Assembly (NCBI RefSeq): GCF_000445995.2
Contig: NC_022080.4
Location: forward strand, 2,744,001 to 2,808,000
Direction: 5' to 3'
Source of the DNA: Geobacillus genomosp. 3
GTDB lineage: Bacteria > Bacillota > Bacilli > Bacillales > Anoxybacillaceae
Length of the DNA: 64,000 nt
Shown: piece after piece, positions 1 to 9,401 of the stretch
How positions within the stretch are numbered: the stretch's first letter is position 1
Layout of the letters: each line of letters opens with the position of its first letter
Notes under the pieces: generated by a model
Database searches by the model: none
What the model was told of the DNA's origin: nothing
Seen by the model: only the letters and a program-made list of their open reading frames with translations
Translations under genes and position numbers: made by a program

Positions 1-116
1 CCGCGCTCGCCGACAAGATGGTAAAACGGAATGACGTAAAACAGGCCGAGCAGGCGGGAAATCATCACGCCAGCGGTTAAAATAAATGTGCCGCGCAGCA
101 GTTTCGATGTTGACAT
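1..116 (-). CDS. ytgP: MurJ/SpoVB-type lipid flippase, N-terminal fragment (runs off window)
   Basis: Only the first 38 codons are present; the gene continues past base 1. The translated start (MSTSKLLRGTFILTAG, then RLLGLFYVIPFYHLVG) looks like the first membrane helix of the polysaccharide/lipid II flippase family (MurJ, SpoVB, YtgP). In B. subtilis ytgP lies next to ytfP, as here. The family moves lipid-linked cell wall precursors across the membrane. The gene is divergent from ytfP, and the 114-bp gap should hold both promoters. The identity rests on a short N-terminus plus synteny. Confidence 0.75.
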   Translation of the reverse strand, partial: MSTSKLLRGTFILTAGVMISRLLGLFYVIPFYHLVGER

Positions 117-230
117 ACGATCCCTTCCCTAACCGTGGACGTTGAAAATGGCAACATTCCTATTTTATCATAGTTGGCAACGGAACGAAAAACATTGTCT
201 GCTTGCGGACAACGAAAGGATGGAATCGAG

Positions 231-1541
231 ATGGAGTACGACGTCATCATCATCGGCGGCGGGCCGTCCGGATTGATGGCGGCGATCGCCGCCGGCGAAC
301 AAAAGGCGAACGTGCTGCTTTTAGAAAAAGGGACAAAGCTCGGCCGCAAGCTCGCCATCTCCGGCGGCGGGCGCTGCAACGTCACGAACCGGCTGCCGAT
401 TGACGAAATCGTCCGCCACATCCCCGGCAACGGCCGCTTTTTGTACAGCGCCTTTTCCGTTTTCAACAATGAAGACATCATCCGCTTTTTTGAGCGGCTC
501 GGCGTGCCGCTCAAAGAAGAAGACCACGGCCGCATGTTCCCGAAAAGCGACAGCGCCCAATCGGTCGTGGCGGCGCTTGTCCGCGAACTGTCGCGGCTTG
601 GCGTCGACGTCCGGCTTGAGGCGCCGGCCGCTGACGTGTTGTACGAAAACGGGCGGACGGCGGGCGTCGTGTTGAAAAACGGCGAAACGATCCGCGCCCG
701 GGCGGTCGTCGTCGCCGCCGGCGGCAAATCGGTGCCGCAAACCGGCTCAACAGGCGACGGCTATCCGTGGGCGGAAAAAGCGGGCCACACGGTGACCGAA
801 CTGTTTCCGACCGAAGTGCCGATCGTCTCGCACGAGCCGTTCATCCAAAAGCGGGCGCTGCAAGGGTTGTCGCTCCGTGATGTCGCCTTGAGCGTCCTGA
901 AGCCGAACGGCAAGCCGGTCATCACCCACCGGATGGACATGCTGTTTACCCACTTCGGCATTTCCGGGCCGGCCGCCCTCCGCTGCAGCCAGTTTGTCGT
1001 CAAAGCGCTGAAAAAAGCGGCGGATGGCGCGGTCAACATGAGCATTGACGCGCTGCCGGATGTGACGCAGGAAGAGCTGTTTCAACGGCTGGCCGCCCAG
1101 TGCAAAGAAGGGCCGAAAAAAGCGGTGAAAACGATCGCCAAAACGGTGCTGCCGGAACGGTACGCCTCCTTTTTGCTTGAGCAAGCCGGCATCAGCCCGC
1201 AGGCGGCGGCCGGCGCGGTGAGCCATGACGCTTTGCGGGCGTTCGTCCGTCTGTGCAAGCGGTTCACCTTCCATGTCCACGGCACGCTTCCGCTTGAGAA
1301 AGCATTCGTCACCGGCGGCGGGGTATCGGTGAAAGAAATCGAACCGAAAACGATGGCGTCCAAATGCATGCCCGGCCTTTACTTTTGCGGCGAAATTTTG
1401 GACATTCACGGCTACACCGGCGGCTACAACATCACCGCCGCCCTGGTGACCGGGCGCCTTGCCGGCATGAACGCCGCCCGTCATGCGCTCGCGGCCAAAA
1501 GCGGAGAAAGCGGACCGCCGGCGCGGGCCGCCGTGGATTGA
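231..1541 (+). CDS. ytfP: NAD(P)/FAD-dependent oxidoreductase, YtfP (BaiN/HI0933 family)
   Basis: The protein is 436 aa with an N-terminal Rossmann FAD-binding motif ([15 protein letters not shown]), an ISGGGRCN segment and a C-terminal [14 protein letters not shown] motif, all typical of the HI0933/BaiN flavoprotein family. The exact substrate of YtfP is not known to me. I chose the ATG at 231 because AAAGGA sits about ten bases upstream and the flavin motif follows at once. An in-frame TTG at 174 would add 19 residues with no family character. It is divergent from the flippase gene, as in B. subtilis. Confidence 0.92.
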   Translation: MEYDVIIIGGGPSGLMAAIAAGEQKANVLLLEKGTKLGRKLAISGGGRCNVTNRLPIDEIVRHIPGNGRFLYSAFSVFNNEDIIRFFERLGVPLKEEDHGRMFPKSDSAQSVVAALVRELSRLGVDVRLEAPAADVLYENGRTAGVVLKNGETIRARAVVVAAGGKSVPQTGSTGDGYPWAEKAGHTVTELFPTEVPIVSHEPFIQKRALQGLSLRDVALSVLKPNGKPVITHRMDMLFTHFGISGPAALRCSQFVVKALKKAADGAVNMSIDALPDVTQEELFQRLAAQCKEGPKKAVKTIAKTVLPERYASFLLEQAGISPQAAAGAVSHDALRAFVRLCKRFTFHVHGTLPLEKAFVTGGGVSVKEIEPKTMASKCMPGLYFCGEILDIHGYTGGYNITAALVTGRLAGMNAARHALAAKSGESGPPARAAVD

Positions 1542-1695
1542 CAACCCGCGCTAAACCGGACGCGGCCGCTTTCCCATGCCCCCGGCCGCCCCTCGGCATG
1601 CCGACGCGCCCGTCTTCACGACAGGCAGCGGCCGCATCGGGCCAGGCGGGGAGGCAGACGCCCGAACAGTCCGGCCCCTTGCGCTGGGCAACCGG

Positions 1696-1875
1696 TCACG
1701 TCCGGTAAATGACCATGGCGGAAAAACAGTAAATTTGCTCGCCTTCCGACTCCATGGCGGCGACGCTGTATTTGACATCGATCAATTGCCCGTCTTTCAG
1801 GCGGGCTAAAAAATCGTTGACCGCCGCCTCCAAATCTTTTTCATGTTCCTTGTCGAACACTTTGACTTTATACAT
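1696..1875 (-). CDS. cse60: Small sporulation protein Cse60
   Basis: A 59-aa acidic and basic mixed protein starting MYKVKVFDKEHEKDLE and ending FSAMVIYRT. It matches my recollection of Cse60 (about 60 aa), transcribed by mother-cell sigma-E in B. subtilis, function unknown. The start is supported by a GGGGG stretch seven bases upstream. The gene stands alone, tail to tail with ytfP. No sigma-E promoter was identified with confidence. Confidence 0.8.
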   Translation of the reverse strand: MYKVKVFDKEHEKDLEAAVNDFLARLKDGQLIDVKYSVAAMESEGEQIYCFSAMVIYRT

Positions 1876-2397
1876 GGCGATCCCCCGTTTTCTTTTTCCT
1901 TTTCCACACGAAGAAGGAAAGTCCTGCCCGGCGCGGCAAAAAAGGGGCTGACCCGGCAAAGCGGCGCCCCTTGGACGGATGGCGGAATACACCCTCCCCT
2001 GCCGATGCCATGGGTCGCAAAAAGAGGAGGCGGATGTCAGCAGGTTTTTCAATTTGCGGACAACGTATTTCGCATTGATTTTCCGTTTAATCGCCAGACC
2101 TTTAGACCGAACGCAATCTACGGTTCTGACCGGTCATGGTTGCTGCGATGGACGGCAAGACGAGCCTTTTGGCCCGTTACGCAAAACTCCCAAAACTCTT
2201 CGAGACGCCTGCCTTATTGACCGGCCGAATCATGCTCAAGCAGCTTCCTTGACTTGCGATACTCAAGGGGATAGCCTGTGCGGGGGGTTCATAGAACGTT
2301 TGACGCTTCCCGCCTAAAGAATACCGCAGCTTTCAGCGGCGGGGCTGATGCAATCCCGCCGCATTGGAACGAATGCTGCGGTTCCGCTGCATTCAGT
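1876..2397. other. Intergenic stretch with no recognisable gene
   Basis: About 520 bases between cse60 and the protease remnant. I see no reading frame with both a ribosome-binding site and family character. An imperfect hairpin (GAATGC arms around a GCGG/CCGC core, about 2372-2396) lies just beyond the protease stop codon but has no T-run. The stretch may be leftover from the deletion that truncated the protease, but this is inference. Confidence 0.4.
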
Positions 2398-2670
2398 TTA
2401 GTAGACTCCTACGGCATTGAACGCCTGTTTCACCGCGTTCACTTCCTGACTTGTTGAGCCGTACAAATCAGCGGCGGCCTGGACGCAGGCGGCGCGCAGC
2501 TGGCTGAAGTTCGCGGTCGGCGTCAAGTAGTAGGCGAGCGCGCGATAGAAAATGTTCCCCATTTTGTCGCGGCCGATGCCGGTGACGCTCACCCCGTAGT
2601 GGGTGCCGCCTTGGCTGAGCAAATACGCCGCCTTGTTGACAATGCCGCTGTTCGTATGGACGCCGCCGTT
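2398..2670 (-). pseudogene. nprT: Thermolysin-like neutral protease (M4), C-terminal remnant
   Basis: The last 90 codons of a thermolysin-type metalloprotease remain: [35 protein letters not shown] and [19 protein letters not shown] match the M4 C-terminal domain. The histidine of GGVHTN corresponds to thermolysin His231, but the HExxH zinc motif, the third zinc ligand and the secretion propeptide are absent. Homology stops abruptly at 2670/2671, where the expected Asp codon becomes Arg and the sequence turns into the terminator region behind nprX. It cannot encode an active protease. The missing part would be about 450 codons. Confidence 0.9.
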
Positions 2671-2694
2671 TCGGGGAAGGGGCTTTCTGCGCCC

Positions 2695-2721
2695 ATAAAA
2701 AAAAGGGCCCTTTAGGGCGCC
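2695..2721 (-). terminator. Rho-independent terminator after nprX
   Basis: On the minus strand a GCCCTAAAGGGC hairpin is followed by CC and eight T residues. It lies 47 bases beyond the nprX stop and ends the nprR-nprX unit just before the protease remnant. Confidence 0.75.
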
Positions 2722-2767
2722 TCTGTTCATGGTTTTGCTCTAGTTTCGCGGCCTGCCGCACGCCCCG

Positions 2768-2896
2768 TTACCGGGCGATCACGGTCGGCGGCGGATGTTC
2801 GTCTTTCGCCGCTTCTTTCACGCCGGTTCCGCCGGCGAAGGCGGAAGCAAGACCAAGGACGGCGAGCACGACAACGAGGACAATCCGCTTTTTCAC
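2768..2896 (-). CDS. nprX: NprX-like signalling pro-peptide
   Basis: A 42-residue peptide starting at GTG, eight bases after AGGAGG and 15 bases after the nprR stop. It has a KKR basic start, a hydrophobic core (IVLVVVLAVLGLASAFA) typical of an export signal, and a short hydrophilic tail (KEAAKDEHPPPTVIAR). Family knowledge: in the Bacillus cereus group NprX is a 43-aa exported pro-peptide encoded directly after nprR; its tail is cut and re-imported as a heptapeptide (SKPDIVG) that binds NprR. The PPPTVIA stretch could be the counterpart here; that alignment is my inference. An in-frame GTG nine bases upstream lies inside the Shine-Dalgarno region. Confidence 0.85.
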   Translation of the reverse strand: MKKRIVLVVVLAVLGLASAFAGGTGVKEAAKDEHPPPTVIAR

Positions 2897-2911
2897 TCGC
2901 TTCACCTCCTT

Positions 2912-4186
2912 TCAGGCGTCCGTCCGTTTCCGCAAAAGGCCGCAGCCGAGCCGATAGTAATGGGCCGCCTGTTTGTATTGGCGCTCACGGGCGTAGTAAT
3001 CAGCCAAATATTCCGCATAGCGGGCGGCGTCTTCGTACTCTTTCCGCTTTTGGAAATACGGAATGGCTTCATGCTTGAGCAACCGTTCAAACGCCTCCCC
3101 CTCACCGGACAGAAGCAACCGGTAAACGGAAAAATGCAAATAGTATTCATAGTGACCCGTCACACCGCCGTCGCTTTGTCTGAGCTGCTGCCACCCTTCC
3201 TCGGCCGCGGCAAGCGCCTTGCGGTAATTTTGCGCGGCATAATGTTCGCGCACAAGCGCCAACAGCGTAATGAACCGGTCGGCAAGCGGGGCTTCCGCCT
3301 TATACATGAGGCTGTTTTCATAATGTTGCACCGCCTCGCGGTATTGGTGCTTCAATCCTTTCAAATGGCCGAGATTATGTTCAACAATTCCGATGAGCAG
3401 CCGGTCGTCAGCGAGCCGGGCCGCTTTTTGCGCCAGCAGGCAGCAATCGATGGCTTTCTCCATTTCGCCGCAGCGCCGGTAGCAAATCGCCAATAAAATA
3501 TGGCATTCTGCACTGCGGCGCAAATCATATTCCGCCTGGCTGAGCGCCAAAGCCCGCTCGGCATAGCGAATGCATGGAAACACTTTCCACGTCCGGCTGT
3601 ATGCAAGCGCTAACAAATAAGCCAAATCCGCCTCTTCCCAATTCGGCCGCCTTTCCGCCCCGATCAGCCCTTCCGCCTTTTGATAACATTGCAGCGCGTC
3701 GTCATATTTTTCTTGACAATAGTAAAAAAGCCCAAAAAACTTCCAATAATAGTAGCGCATCGTGTCATCGAGCGCCTCATACCACTCCTGCACGCTCCGC
3801 GCCGCCGCCTCAGCCCCTTTGACATCGCGAAGCAGCAGCAAATACCGAATGCGCATTAACTGAAAATAAACCGTCGCCTCGGCATCGCCGGATTCGCCGC
3901 ATTGTTTTTTGACGGTTTCATACCTCTCCTTAGCGGTCGGCACGTCTTTGTCCGTCATCGCCTTATACCACGCCATCACGGATTCGTGCCATGAAGGGGT
4001 TGTCCCGTTTTCGCCGCGGTGAATGCCGAGCCGGTGAAACAACAACTCAAGCACTTCTTCCCCCGGTATGGCTTGATTATTTTCAATCTTCGATAAATAG
4101 GAGACAGAAATAATCCCTTCTGCCGTTTCTTCTTGAGTCATTCCTTTCATCAGCCGGGCAAACTTCAAACGGTCGCCTAATTTCAA
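2912..4186 (-). CDS. nprR: NprR-like RRNPP quorum-sensing regulator
   Basis: 424 aa, the usual NprR length. Residues 1-60 form an Xre-type helix-turn-helix (LKFARLMKGMTQEETAEGI, then SYLSKIENNQ). The rest is a run of TPR helices (for example YYYWKFFGLFYYCQEKYDDAL and YQKAEGL). RRNPP regulators bind a re-imported peptide in the TPR groove. In B. cereus, peptide-bound NprR activates nprA, encoding the extracellular neutral protease, plus other late-growth genes. Here the cognate peptide gene follows by 15 bases and a protease remnant lies just beyond, so the cassette layout is complete although the protease is not. Confidence 0.92.
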   Translation of the reverse strand: MKLGDRLKFARLMKGMTQEETAEGIISVSYLSKIENNQAIPGEEVLELLFHRLGIHRGENGTTPSWHESVMAWYKAMTDKDVPTAKERYETVKKQCGESGDAEATVYFQLMRIRYLLLLRDVKGAEAAARSVQEWYEALDDTMRYYYWKFFGLFYYCQEKYDDALQCYQKAEGLIGAERRPNWEEADLAYLLALAYSRTWKVFPCIRYAERALALSQAEYDLRRSAECHILLAICYRRCGEMEKAIDCCLLAQKAARLADDRLLIGIVEHNLGHLKGLKHQYREAVQHYENSLMYKAEAPLADRFITLLALVREHYAAQNYRKALAAAEEGWQQLRQSDGGVTGHYEYYLHFSVYRLLLSGEGEAFERLLKHEAIPYFQKRKEYEDAARYAEYLADYYARERQYKQAAHYYRLGCGLLRKRTDA

Positions 4187-4270
4187 CTGTAATCGACCCC
4201 TTCAGTCCCATTTTACTGAAAATTATATCTTTTCCCCGCTGTCTCTTCCATCACACTTTAGCACTAAACG

Positions 4271-4308
4271 AAAAAATGCGGCATGGCCATTGCCCTCGAC
4301 CATGCCGC
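4271..4308 (-). terminator. Terminator downstream of the rhodanese gene
   Basis: Perfect GCGGCATGG/CCATGCCGC arms; read on the minus strand the hairpin is followed by A then a run of T residues. It lies 70 bases beyond the ytwF stop. Confidence 0.75.
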
Positions 4309-4377
4309 TTGTTCTGTCCATGAAACATGCGTCTACCGGATACGTTCTGCACCGTCTGCCGGGCGATGGCGGGGCGG

Positions 4378-4692
4378 TTATGGCTTTGGCACCGTTTCCC
4401 CTTCCCACTCAAGCATGCCGCCTGTCATGTTGCAAACGCGATAGCCGTGCTCTTGCAAGTAGCGGCAGACGTTTTCGCTCCGCCGTCCGGAGCGGCAGAT
4501 GAAAATGTATTCTTCGTTGCGGTCGAACTCGTCAAGGCGGTCCGGAATGTCGCCCATTTTGATATGCTTGGCGCCCGGAATCATGCCGAGCGCGACTTCT
4601 TCGTCTTCGCGCACATCGATCAAGTTCAGTTTTTCGCCGCGTTCGAGTTTTTCTTTCACCTCGGCCGGGGTGATTTCTTTAATCTCTTCCAT
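4378..4692 (-). CDS. ytwF: Single-domain rhodanese sulfurtransferase
   Basis: 104 aa, one rhodanese domain. The active-site loop reads CRSGRRS with the catalytic Cys at about residue 71, and the CH2A-like signature LIDVREDEEVALGMIPGA is near the N-terminus. Such proteins carry sulfane sulfur as a Cys persulfide; the acceptor here is unknown. In B. subtilis ytwF also sits beside leuS. Start ATG 4692 with GGAG upstream. The 236 bases to leuS hold no clear gene. Confidence 0.9.
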   Translation of the reverse strand: MEEIKEITPAEVKEKLERGEKLNLIDVREDEEVALGMIPGAKHIKMGDIPDRLDEFDRNEEYIFICRSGRRSENVCRYLQEHGYRVCNMTGGMLEWEGETVPKP

Positions 4693-4928
4693 GGTAGTCT
4701 CCTTTCGTTCCTCGTTTTGGCAAACGGTTCTTTCTTTTGACCGCTTCGGCCAACGGCGGCGGGAAAGCGCGGTTTCCCCGCCCGCTGCCTAAAAGCACAC
4801 CGGCGATGGACGCCCGCTTCCGCGCCAGGCGGCGGGGCAAAGCCGGCCCGGACGGCCCGGGCGCGGTTGGCGGCTGCTTCGCCTGAAACGGCGCACGCCA
4901 CCGCCTGTGCGGGCCGAACAGCCAGCGG

Positions 4929-7346
4929 TCAGTTGGCGACGATGTTGACGAGCTTGCCGGGGACGGCGATCACTTTGCGCACCGTTTTTCCTTCCAGCTG
5001 CTCTTTAATTTTTTCGTCGGCCAGCGCCCGCTCCTCGAGCGCTTCTTTTGCCAAGTCGGCCGGCACGTGCAGGCGCGACCGCACTTTGCCGTTGATTTGC
5101 ACGACGATTTCGACGACGTCGTCGACGAGCTTCGTTTCATCATACGCCGGCCACGGTTCGTAGGCGATCGTGTCCGTATGGCCGAGCTTTTGCCACAGCT
5201 CTTCGCCGATGTGCGGGCAAACCGGCGACAACAGTTTGACGAACCCTTCCATGTATTCTTTTTTCATTTGCTCGGCTTTATACGCTTCGTTGATGAACAC
5301 CATGAGCTGCGAAATGGCGGTGTTAAAGCGCAATGCTTCATAGTCTTCCGTCACTTTTTTCACCGTCTGATGGTAGACGCGCTCAAGCGTGTCGGCAGCC
5401 GGCTCCTCGACGATGTTCGGGTTCAGGCCGCCTTCTTCCGTCACAAACAAACGCCAGACGCGGTCAAGGAAACGGCGCGCGCCGTCGAGCCCTTTCGTCG
5501 ACCAGGCGATCGACGCTTCAAGCGGCCCCATGAACATTTCGTACAGCCGCAGCGTGTCGGCGCCATGGCTGTCGACGATGTCGTCCGGGTTGACGACGTT
5601 GCCTTTTGATTTGCTCATTTTTTCGTTGTTTTCGCCTAAAATCATCCCTTGGTTGAACAGCTTTTGGAACGGCTCTTTCGTCGGCACGACGCCGAGGTCG
5701 TAGAGAAACTTATGCCAGAAGCGGGCGTACAGCAAATGCAAGACCGCGTGCTCGGCCCCGCCGATGTAGACGTCGACCGGCAGCCATTTTTTCAATTTCT
5801 CCGGGTCGGCGAGCTGCTTGTCGTTGTGCGGGTCGATGTAGCGCAAGTAATACCAGCAGCTGCCCGCCCATTGCGGCATCGTGTTCGTTTCGCGCCGCCC
5901 TTTTTTGCCGGTGTTCGGGTCGACGACGTTGACCCATTCTTCGATGTTGGCGAGCGGCGATTCGCCCGTTCCCGACGGTTTGATTTCGTCCGTTTTCGGC
6001 AAGACAAGCGGCAGCTCGTCTTCCGGCACCGGCGTCATCGTTCCGTCTTCCCAATGGATGATCGGGATCGGTTCGCCCCAGTAGCGCTGGCGGCTGAACA
6101 GCCAGTCGCGCAGCCGATAGGACACTTTCTTTTGCCCTTTGCCGTGTTCTTCGAGCCACGCGATCATCTTTTCGATCGCTTCTTGCTTGTTCAAGCCGTT
6201 TAAAAACTCGGAGTTGATATGCTCGCCGTCGCCGGTGTACGGTTCGCGCTCGACATTCCCGCCGGCGACGACTTCTTTGATCGGCAAGTGGAACGTTTTC
6301 GCGAATTCATAGTCGCGCTCATCGTGCGCCGGCACGGCCATGATCGCCCCGGTGCCGTAGCCCATCAAGACGTAGTCGGCGATCCAAATCGGAAGCCGCT
6401 CGCCCGTGACCGGATGGATGGCGTATGCACCCGTAAACACGCCGGTTTTTTCTTTCGCCAAGTCGGTGCGCTCAAGGTCGCTTTTCCGCTCGACTTCGTG
6501 CAAATACGCCTCCACGGCCGGTTTTTGCTCCGGCGTTGTGATGTTTTCCACGAGCGGATGCTCCGGCGCCAGCACCGCATACGTCGCGCCAAACAGCGTA
6601 TCGGGCCGCGTCGTAAAGACGGTGAACGTTTCGTCATGGCCGTCGACGGCAAACTGGATTTCCGCCCCTTCCGAGCGGCCGATCCAGTTGCGCTGCATCT
6701 CCTTAATGCTTTCCGGCCAGTCGAGCTCCTCTAAGTCTTCGAGCAGCCGGTCGGCGTAGGCGGTGATTTTCAATATCCATTGCCGCATCGGCTTGCGGAT
6801 GACCGGATGCCCGCCGCGCTCGCTCCGGCCGTTGATGACCTCCTCGTTCGCCAACACGGTGCCGAGCGCCGGGCACCAGTTGACCGGCACTTCATCCATG
6901 TAGGCGAGCCCTTTTTCATACAGTTTCAAGAAAATCCATTGCGTCCATTTGTAATAGTTCGGGTCGGTCGTGTTGATTTCCCGGTCCCAATCGTACGAGA
7001 ACCCGAGCGATTTGATTTGCCGGCGGAAGTTGTCGATGTTTTTTTGCGTAAACTCAGCCGGGTCGTTGCCGGTGTCCAGCGCGTATTGTTCGGCCGGCAA
7101 GCCGAACGCGTCCCAGCCCATCGGGTGGAGGACGTTGTACCCTTGCATCCGCTTCATGCGCGCCAAAATGTCGGTCGCCGTATACCCTTCCGGATGGCCG
7201 ACGTGCAAGCCGGCGCCGGACGGATACGGGAACATGTCGAGCACGTAAAACTTCGGCTTGTCATCGTCATCAGGCGTGCGGAACGTTTTGTTCTGCTCCC
7301 AATAGTGCTGCCATTTTTTTTCGATGTCGCGATGGTTGAAGCTCAT
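4929..7346 (-). CDS. leuS: Leucyl-tRNA synthetase
   Basis: 805 aa class I synthetase that charges tRNA-Leu with leucine. The HIGH-type motif appears as HVGH in [17 protein letters not shown], and the KMSKS motif as [11 protein letters not shown] connective editing domain lies between them, and the C-terminus ends in the usual VNGKVR-type domain ([16 protein letters not shown]). I start at ATG 7346 ([12 protein letters not shown]), six bases after GGAGG; upstream in-frame codons lie in the leader. The gene is controlled by the T-box leader just upstream. Confidence 0.98.
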   Translation of the reverse strand: MSFNHRDIEKKWQHYWEQNKTFRTPDDDDKPKFYVLDMFPYPSGAGLHVGHPEGYTATDILARMKRMQGYNVLHPMGWDAFGLPAEQYALDTGNDPAEFTQKNIDNFRRQIKSLGFSYDWDREINTTDPNYYKWTQWIFLKLYEKGLAYMDEVPVNWCPALGTVLANEEVINGRSERGGHPVIRKPMRQWILKITAYADRLLEDLEELDWPESIKEMQRNWIGRSEGAEIQFAVDGHDETFTVFTTRPDTLFGATYAVLAPEHPLVENITTPEQKPAVEAYLHEVERKSDLERTDLAKEKTGVFTGAYAIHPVTGERLPIWIADYVLMGYGTGAIMAVPAHDERDYEFAKTFHLPIKEVVAGGNVEREPYTGDGEHINSEFLNGLNKQEAIEKMIAWLEEHGKGQKKVSYRLRDWLFSRQRYWGEPIPIIHWEDGTMTPVPEDELPLVLPKTDEIKPSGTGESPLANIEEWVNVVDPNTGKKGRRETNTMPQWAGSCWYYLRYIDPHNDKQLADPEKLKKWLPVDVYIGGAEHAVLHLLYARFWHKFLYDLGVVPTKEPFQKLFNQGMILGENNEKMSKSKGNVVNPDDIVDSHGADTLRLYEMFMGPLEASIAWSTKGLDGARRFLDRVWRLFVTEEGGLNPNIVEEPAADTLERVYHQTVKKVTEDYEALRFNTAISQLMVFINEAYKAEQMKKEYMEGFVKLLSPVCPHIGEELWQKLGHTDTIAYEPWPAYDETKLVDDVVEIVVQINGKVRSRLHVPADLAKEALEERALADEKIKEQLEGKTVRKVIAVPGKLVNIVAN

Positions 7347-7398
7347 CGTCGCATTCCTCCTATCCAGTTTTACTTGCATCATAGACGAAAATATGTAC

Positions 7399-7650
7399 AA
7401 AAAAACCCCTCATCCCGATCAAAAGGGACGAGAGGAGCGCTTCCCGCGGTACCACCCTTTTTGGCGCGCCGACGCGCACCCGCTTTTTTCCTTAACGCAG
7501 ACTCACGGCCGGCGTTATCGGCCGCAGCCGTTCGCGCCGGCAACTCCGAGGCGAGTTCGCGGATTGACTTCGGTTGACTCGCACCGGCCGTCAACTCTCT
7601 GCCGTCCGTCAAGTCCGCTACTATTCCTCTTCACCGTTGTTCACATTTCT
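7399..7650 (-). promoter_or_regulatory. Leucine T-box riboswitch of leuS
   Basis: The minus strand carries the T-box sequence GGTGGTACCGCGG (7444-7456), followed by a terminator with CCTCTCGTCCC/GGGATGAGGGG arms and a T-run (about 7399-7437). The T-box can pair with part of the terminator to form the antiterminator. A CTC triplet at about 7553-7555 within GCGAACTCGC is my candidate specifier codon, consistent with leucine. T-boxes bind uncharged tRNA at the specifier and at the T-box bulge and allow read-through into the synthetase gene. The 5' boundary is approximate. Confidence 0.93.
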
Positions 7651-7713
7651 AGTTTTGAAACGACAAATTTATTACTATTGTAAAAAATTTGTCGATCGAT
7701 TGCAAGCGGAAAA

Positions 7714-8913
7714 CTAGACGGTCGCGGCCGTTTTTTCTCCCGCCTTTTCCGCCCGCTTCGGCAGCCCCCGGTCATACACGAGCGCCGCGCCGGCGGCCAG
7801 CAGGGCGAAGGCGACAAGCAGCCCGATGAGCGGCTTCATCCCGAACGCATCGGCGACCCAACCGCCGAGGACCGGCCCGATCATCCGTCCGGCCGTGGCC
7901 GTGCCGTTGACGATCCCTTGGTAAAATCCCGTTCTCCCCGGCGGCGCCAGCTCGTTCACGACCGCCGGAATCGCCGGCCAGACGATCATTTCGGCGATCG
8001 TAAGCACGATCATCGACGCCGCAAATTGCAAAAGTGAGCTAGCGCCAAACAGCATCGCAAACGAGACGGTGAAAACGGCGAACCCGATGACGATTTGCCG
8101 CTTCATCCCCGGCATAAAGCGGCGGACCAATGGCACTAACAGCGGCTGGCCGAGCACGATCAAGGCGCCGTTGATCGTCCAAAGCAGGCTGTAGTGATGA
8201 ACCGGGATATGGAGCTCGCGCGTATAGGCGGCGATCGTCGTCGACCATTGGACGTAGCTCATCCAGCACAATCCGTAGCCGGCGCAAAGAAGGACGAGGG
8301 CGCGGATGTGGGGCCGGGGCGCCCCGTCCCCCGTCCGGCGCTTCCGTTCTTTTTTTGGCAGCGGCGGCAGCGGCACGCGCCGCAGCCCGATGACGACTGT
8401 CGCCAAAAAAGCGGCATACAGCCACACGTTCGCCCAAAACACGAGCGCGAACGAATACGAAGCGACAACGCCGCCGAGCGCCGAGCCGGCGGCGACGCCG
8501 ATGTTTTGCGCCACATACAAGGCGTTGAACGCCCGCCGCCCCCCTTCCGGCCAAATCGCTCCGGCATACGCCGACGCCGCCGGAAAGACGACGCCGCTGC
8601 CGATGCCGACAAGCGCCAGCCAGACGGCATAATGCGGCCAGCCGTGCCAGACGCTCAAGCCGGCAAGCGCCGCCATCGTCAAACACGCCCCGGCCACGAG
8701 CGTGCGAAACCCGCCGATCCGGTCAAACAGCACGCCGCCGAGCAGGCTGCCGACGACGCTGCCGCCGGAGTTGAGCATCAGCACCGCTCCCGCCACGGCG
8801 AGCGGCTGGCCGAGCTGCTCATGCAAATAAATGGTGTTTAACGGCCATAAAAACGACGCCCCTGTGACGTTGAGCGCCATGCCGACAAGCAGCCACCAAA
8901 GAGCGCGGGGCAT
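7714..8913 (-). CDS. yttB: Major facilitator superfamily transporter (YttB-like)
   Basis: 399 aa with about twelve hydrophobic segments and the MFS loop motif GGVLFDRIGGFR after helix 2. The second half starts near residue 205 (IRALVLLCAGYGLCW). B. subtilis yttB, an uncharacterised MFS gene, lies in the same area next to leuS. The substrate cannot be told from sequence; drug or sugar export are both open. ATG 8913 has AAGGATG upstream. Confidence 0.85.
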   Translation of the reverse strand: MPRALWWLLVGMALNVTGASFLWPLNTIYLHEQLGQPLAVAGAVLMLNSGGSVVGSLLGGVLFDRIGGFRTLVAGACLTMAALAGLSVWHGWPHYAVWLALVGIGSGVVFPAASAYAGAIWPEGGRRAFNALYVAQNIGVAAGSALGGVVASYSFALVFWANVWLYAAFLATVVIGLRRVPLPPLPKKERKRRTGDGAPRPHIRALVLLCAGYGLCWMSYVQWSTTIAAYTRELHIPVHHYSLLWTINGALIVLGQPLLVPLVRRFMPGMKRQIVIGFAVFTVSFAMLFGASSLLQFAASMIVLTIAEMIVWPAIPAVVNELAPPGRTGFYQGIVNGTATAGRMIGPVLGGWVADAFGMKPLIGLLVAFALLAAGAALVYDRGLPKRAEKAGEKTAATV

Positions 8914-8985
8914 CGGTCATCATCCTTTTCATCTTTTATTTCGATTCCCAAACTAATTGTATGAGGGAAAGCGAAAAAAAGCAAT

Positions 8986-9014
8986 CAAAAAATGAGGGCG
9001 GCATGGCGCCCTCA
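8986..9014 (-). terminator. Terminator of the small gene at 9029-9193
   Basis: GAGGGCGGCATGGCGCCCTC hairpin with a T-run on the minus strand, 14 bases after the stop codon. Confidence 0.7.
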
Positions 9015-9028
9015 CGGACAGCGGCGCC

Positions 9029-9193
9029 TCACCCGTTCCGCTGCTTGGAGCGGGCCGGCTGGCCGCCTGTTTGTTCGTACTGTTTTTTCGCCAGTTTCAC
9101 CGGATCGAAGTCTTGGCCGAGTTCCAAATCGTTGTTGTTTCGGCCGTTGCGCGTTTTTTGCTCCGGATTCGTTTGTTTCAGACGTCGCTTCAT
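9029..9193 (-). CDS. Small basic hydrophilic protein, possibly spore-related
   Basis: 54 residues (starts MKRRLKQTNPEQKTRNG, ends QPARSKQRNG), with AGGAGG eight bases before ATG and a terminator just after, so it is likely expressed. It is rich in K, R, Q and N with a single acidic patch (DLELGQDFDPVKLAKKQYEQ). That patch loosely recalls gamma-type small acid-soluble spore proteins, but I would not assign it. Function unknown. Confidence 0.65.
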   Translation of the reverse strand: MKRRLKQTNPEQKTRNGRNNNDLELGQDFDPVKLAKKQYEQTGGQPARSKQRNG

Positions 9194-9257
9194 GTCTTGT
9201 TCCTCCTTGTGTTCGCCATCAAGCAGACAGCCGCCATGCGGCCGCTTTCCGTTTTAC

Positions 9258-9401
9258 CGGTTCCGCAAAAGCCGCTTGTTGCGCACCAGAACCTTCGATA
9301 GCGGCCATCGTGCAAAGCCTTTGTGTCATCGGTCCGGCAAAAGCCGCTTGTTGTGCGGCAGAACCTTTAATATTGGCCGCCGCGCAAACTCCTTGTTTCA
9401 T
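9258..9401 (-). repeat. 72-bp tandem duplication overlapping the end of ytzC
   Basis: Two 72-base units (9330-9401 and 9258-9329) stand head to tail. Read on the minus strand each begins with an ATG two bases after GACCG, the last bases before the ytzC stop, and codes 24 residues with the shared core GS-AQQAAFA-P. The two units form a continuous 60-codon frame whose ATG overlaps the ytzC stop (ATGA). Whether it is translated is unclear. Confidence 0.6.

Noticed and set aside
747..1544. 265-codon frame antisense to ytfP
   Set aside because: Shadow of a GC-rich gene; no ribosome-binding site or family motif. Many similar long antisense frames lie opposite leuS, yttB, menE, menD, glgP and others.
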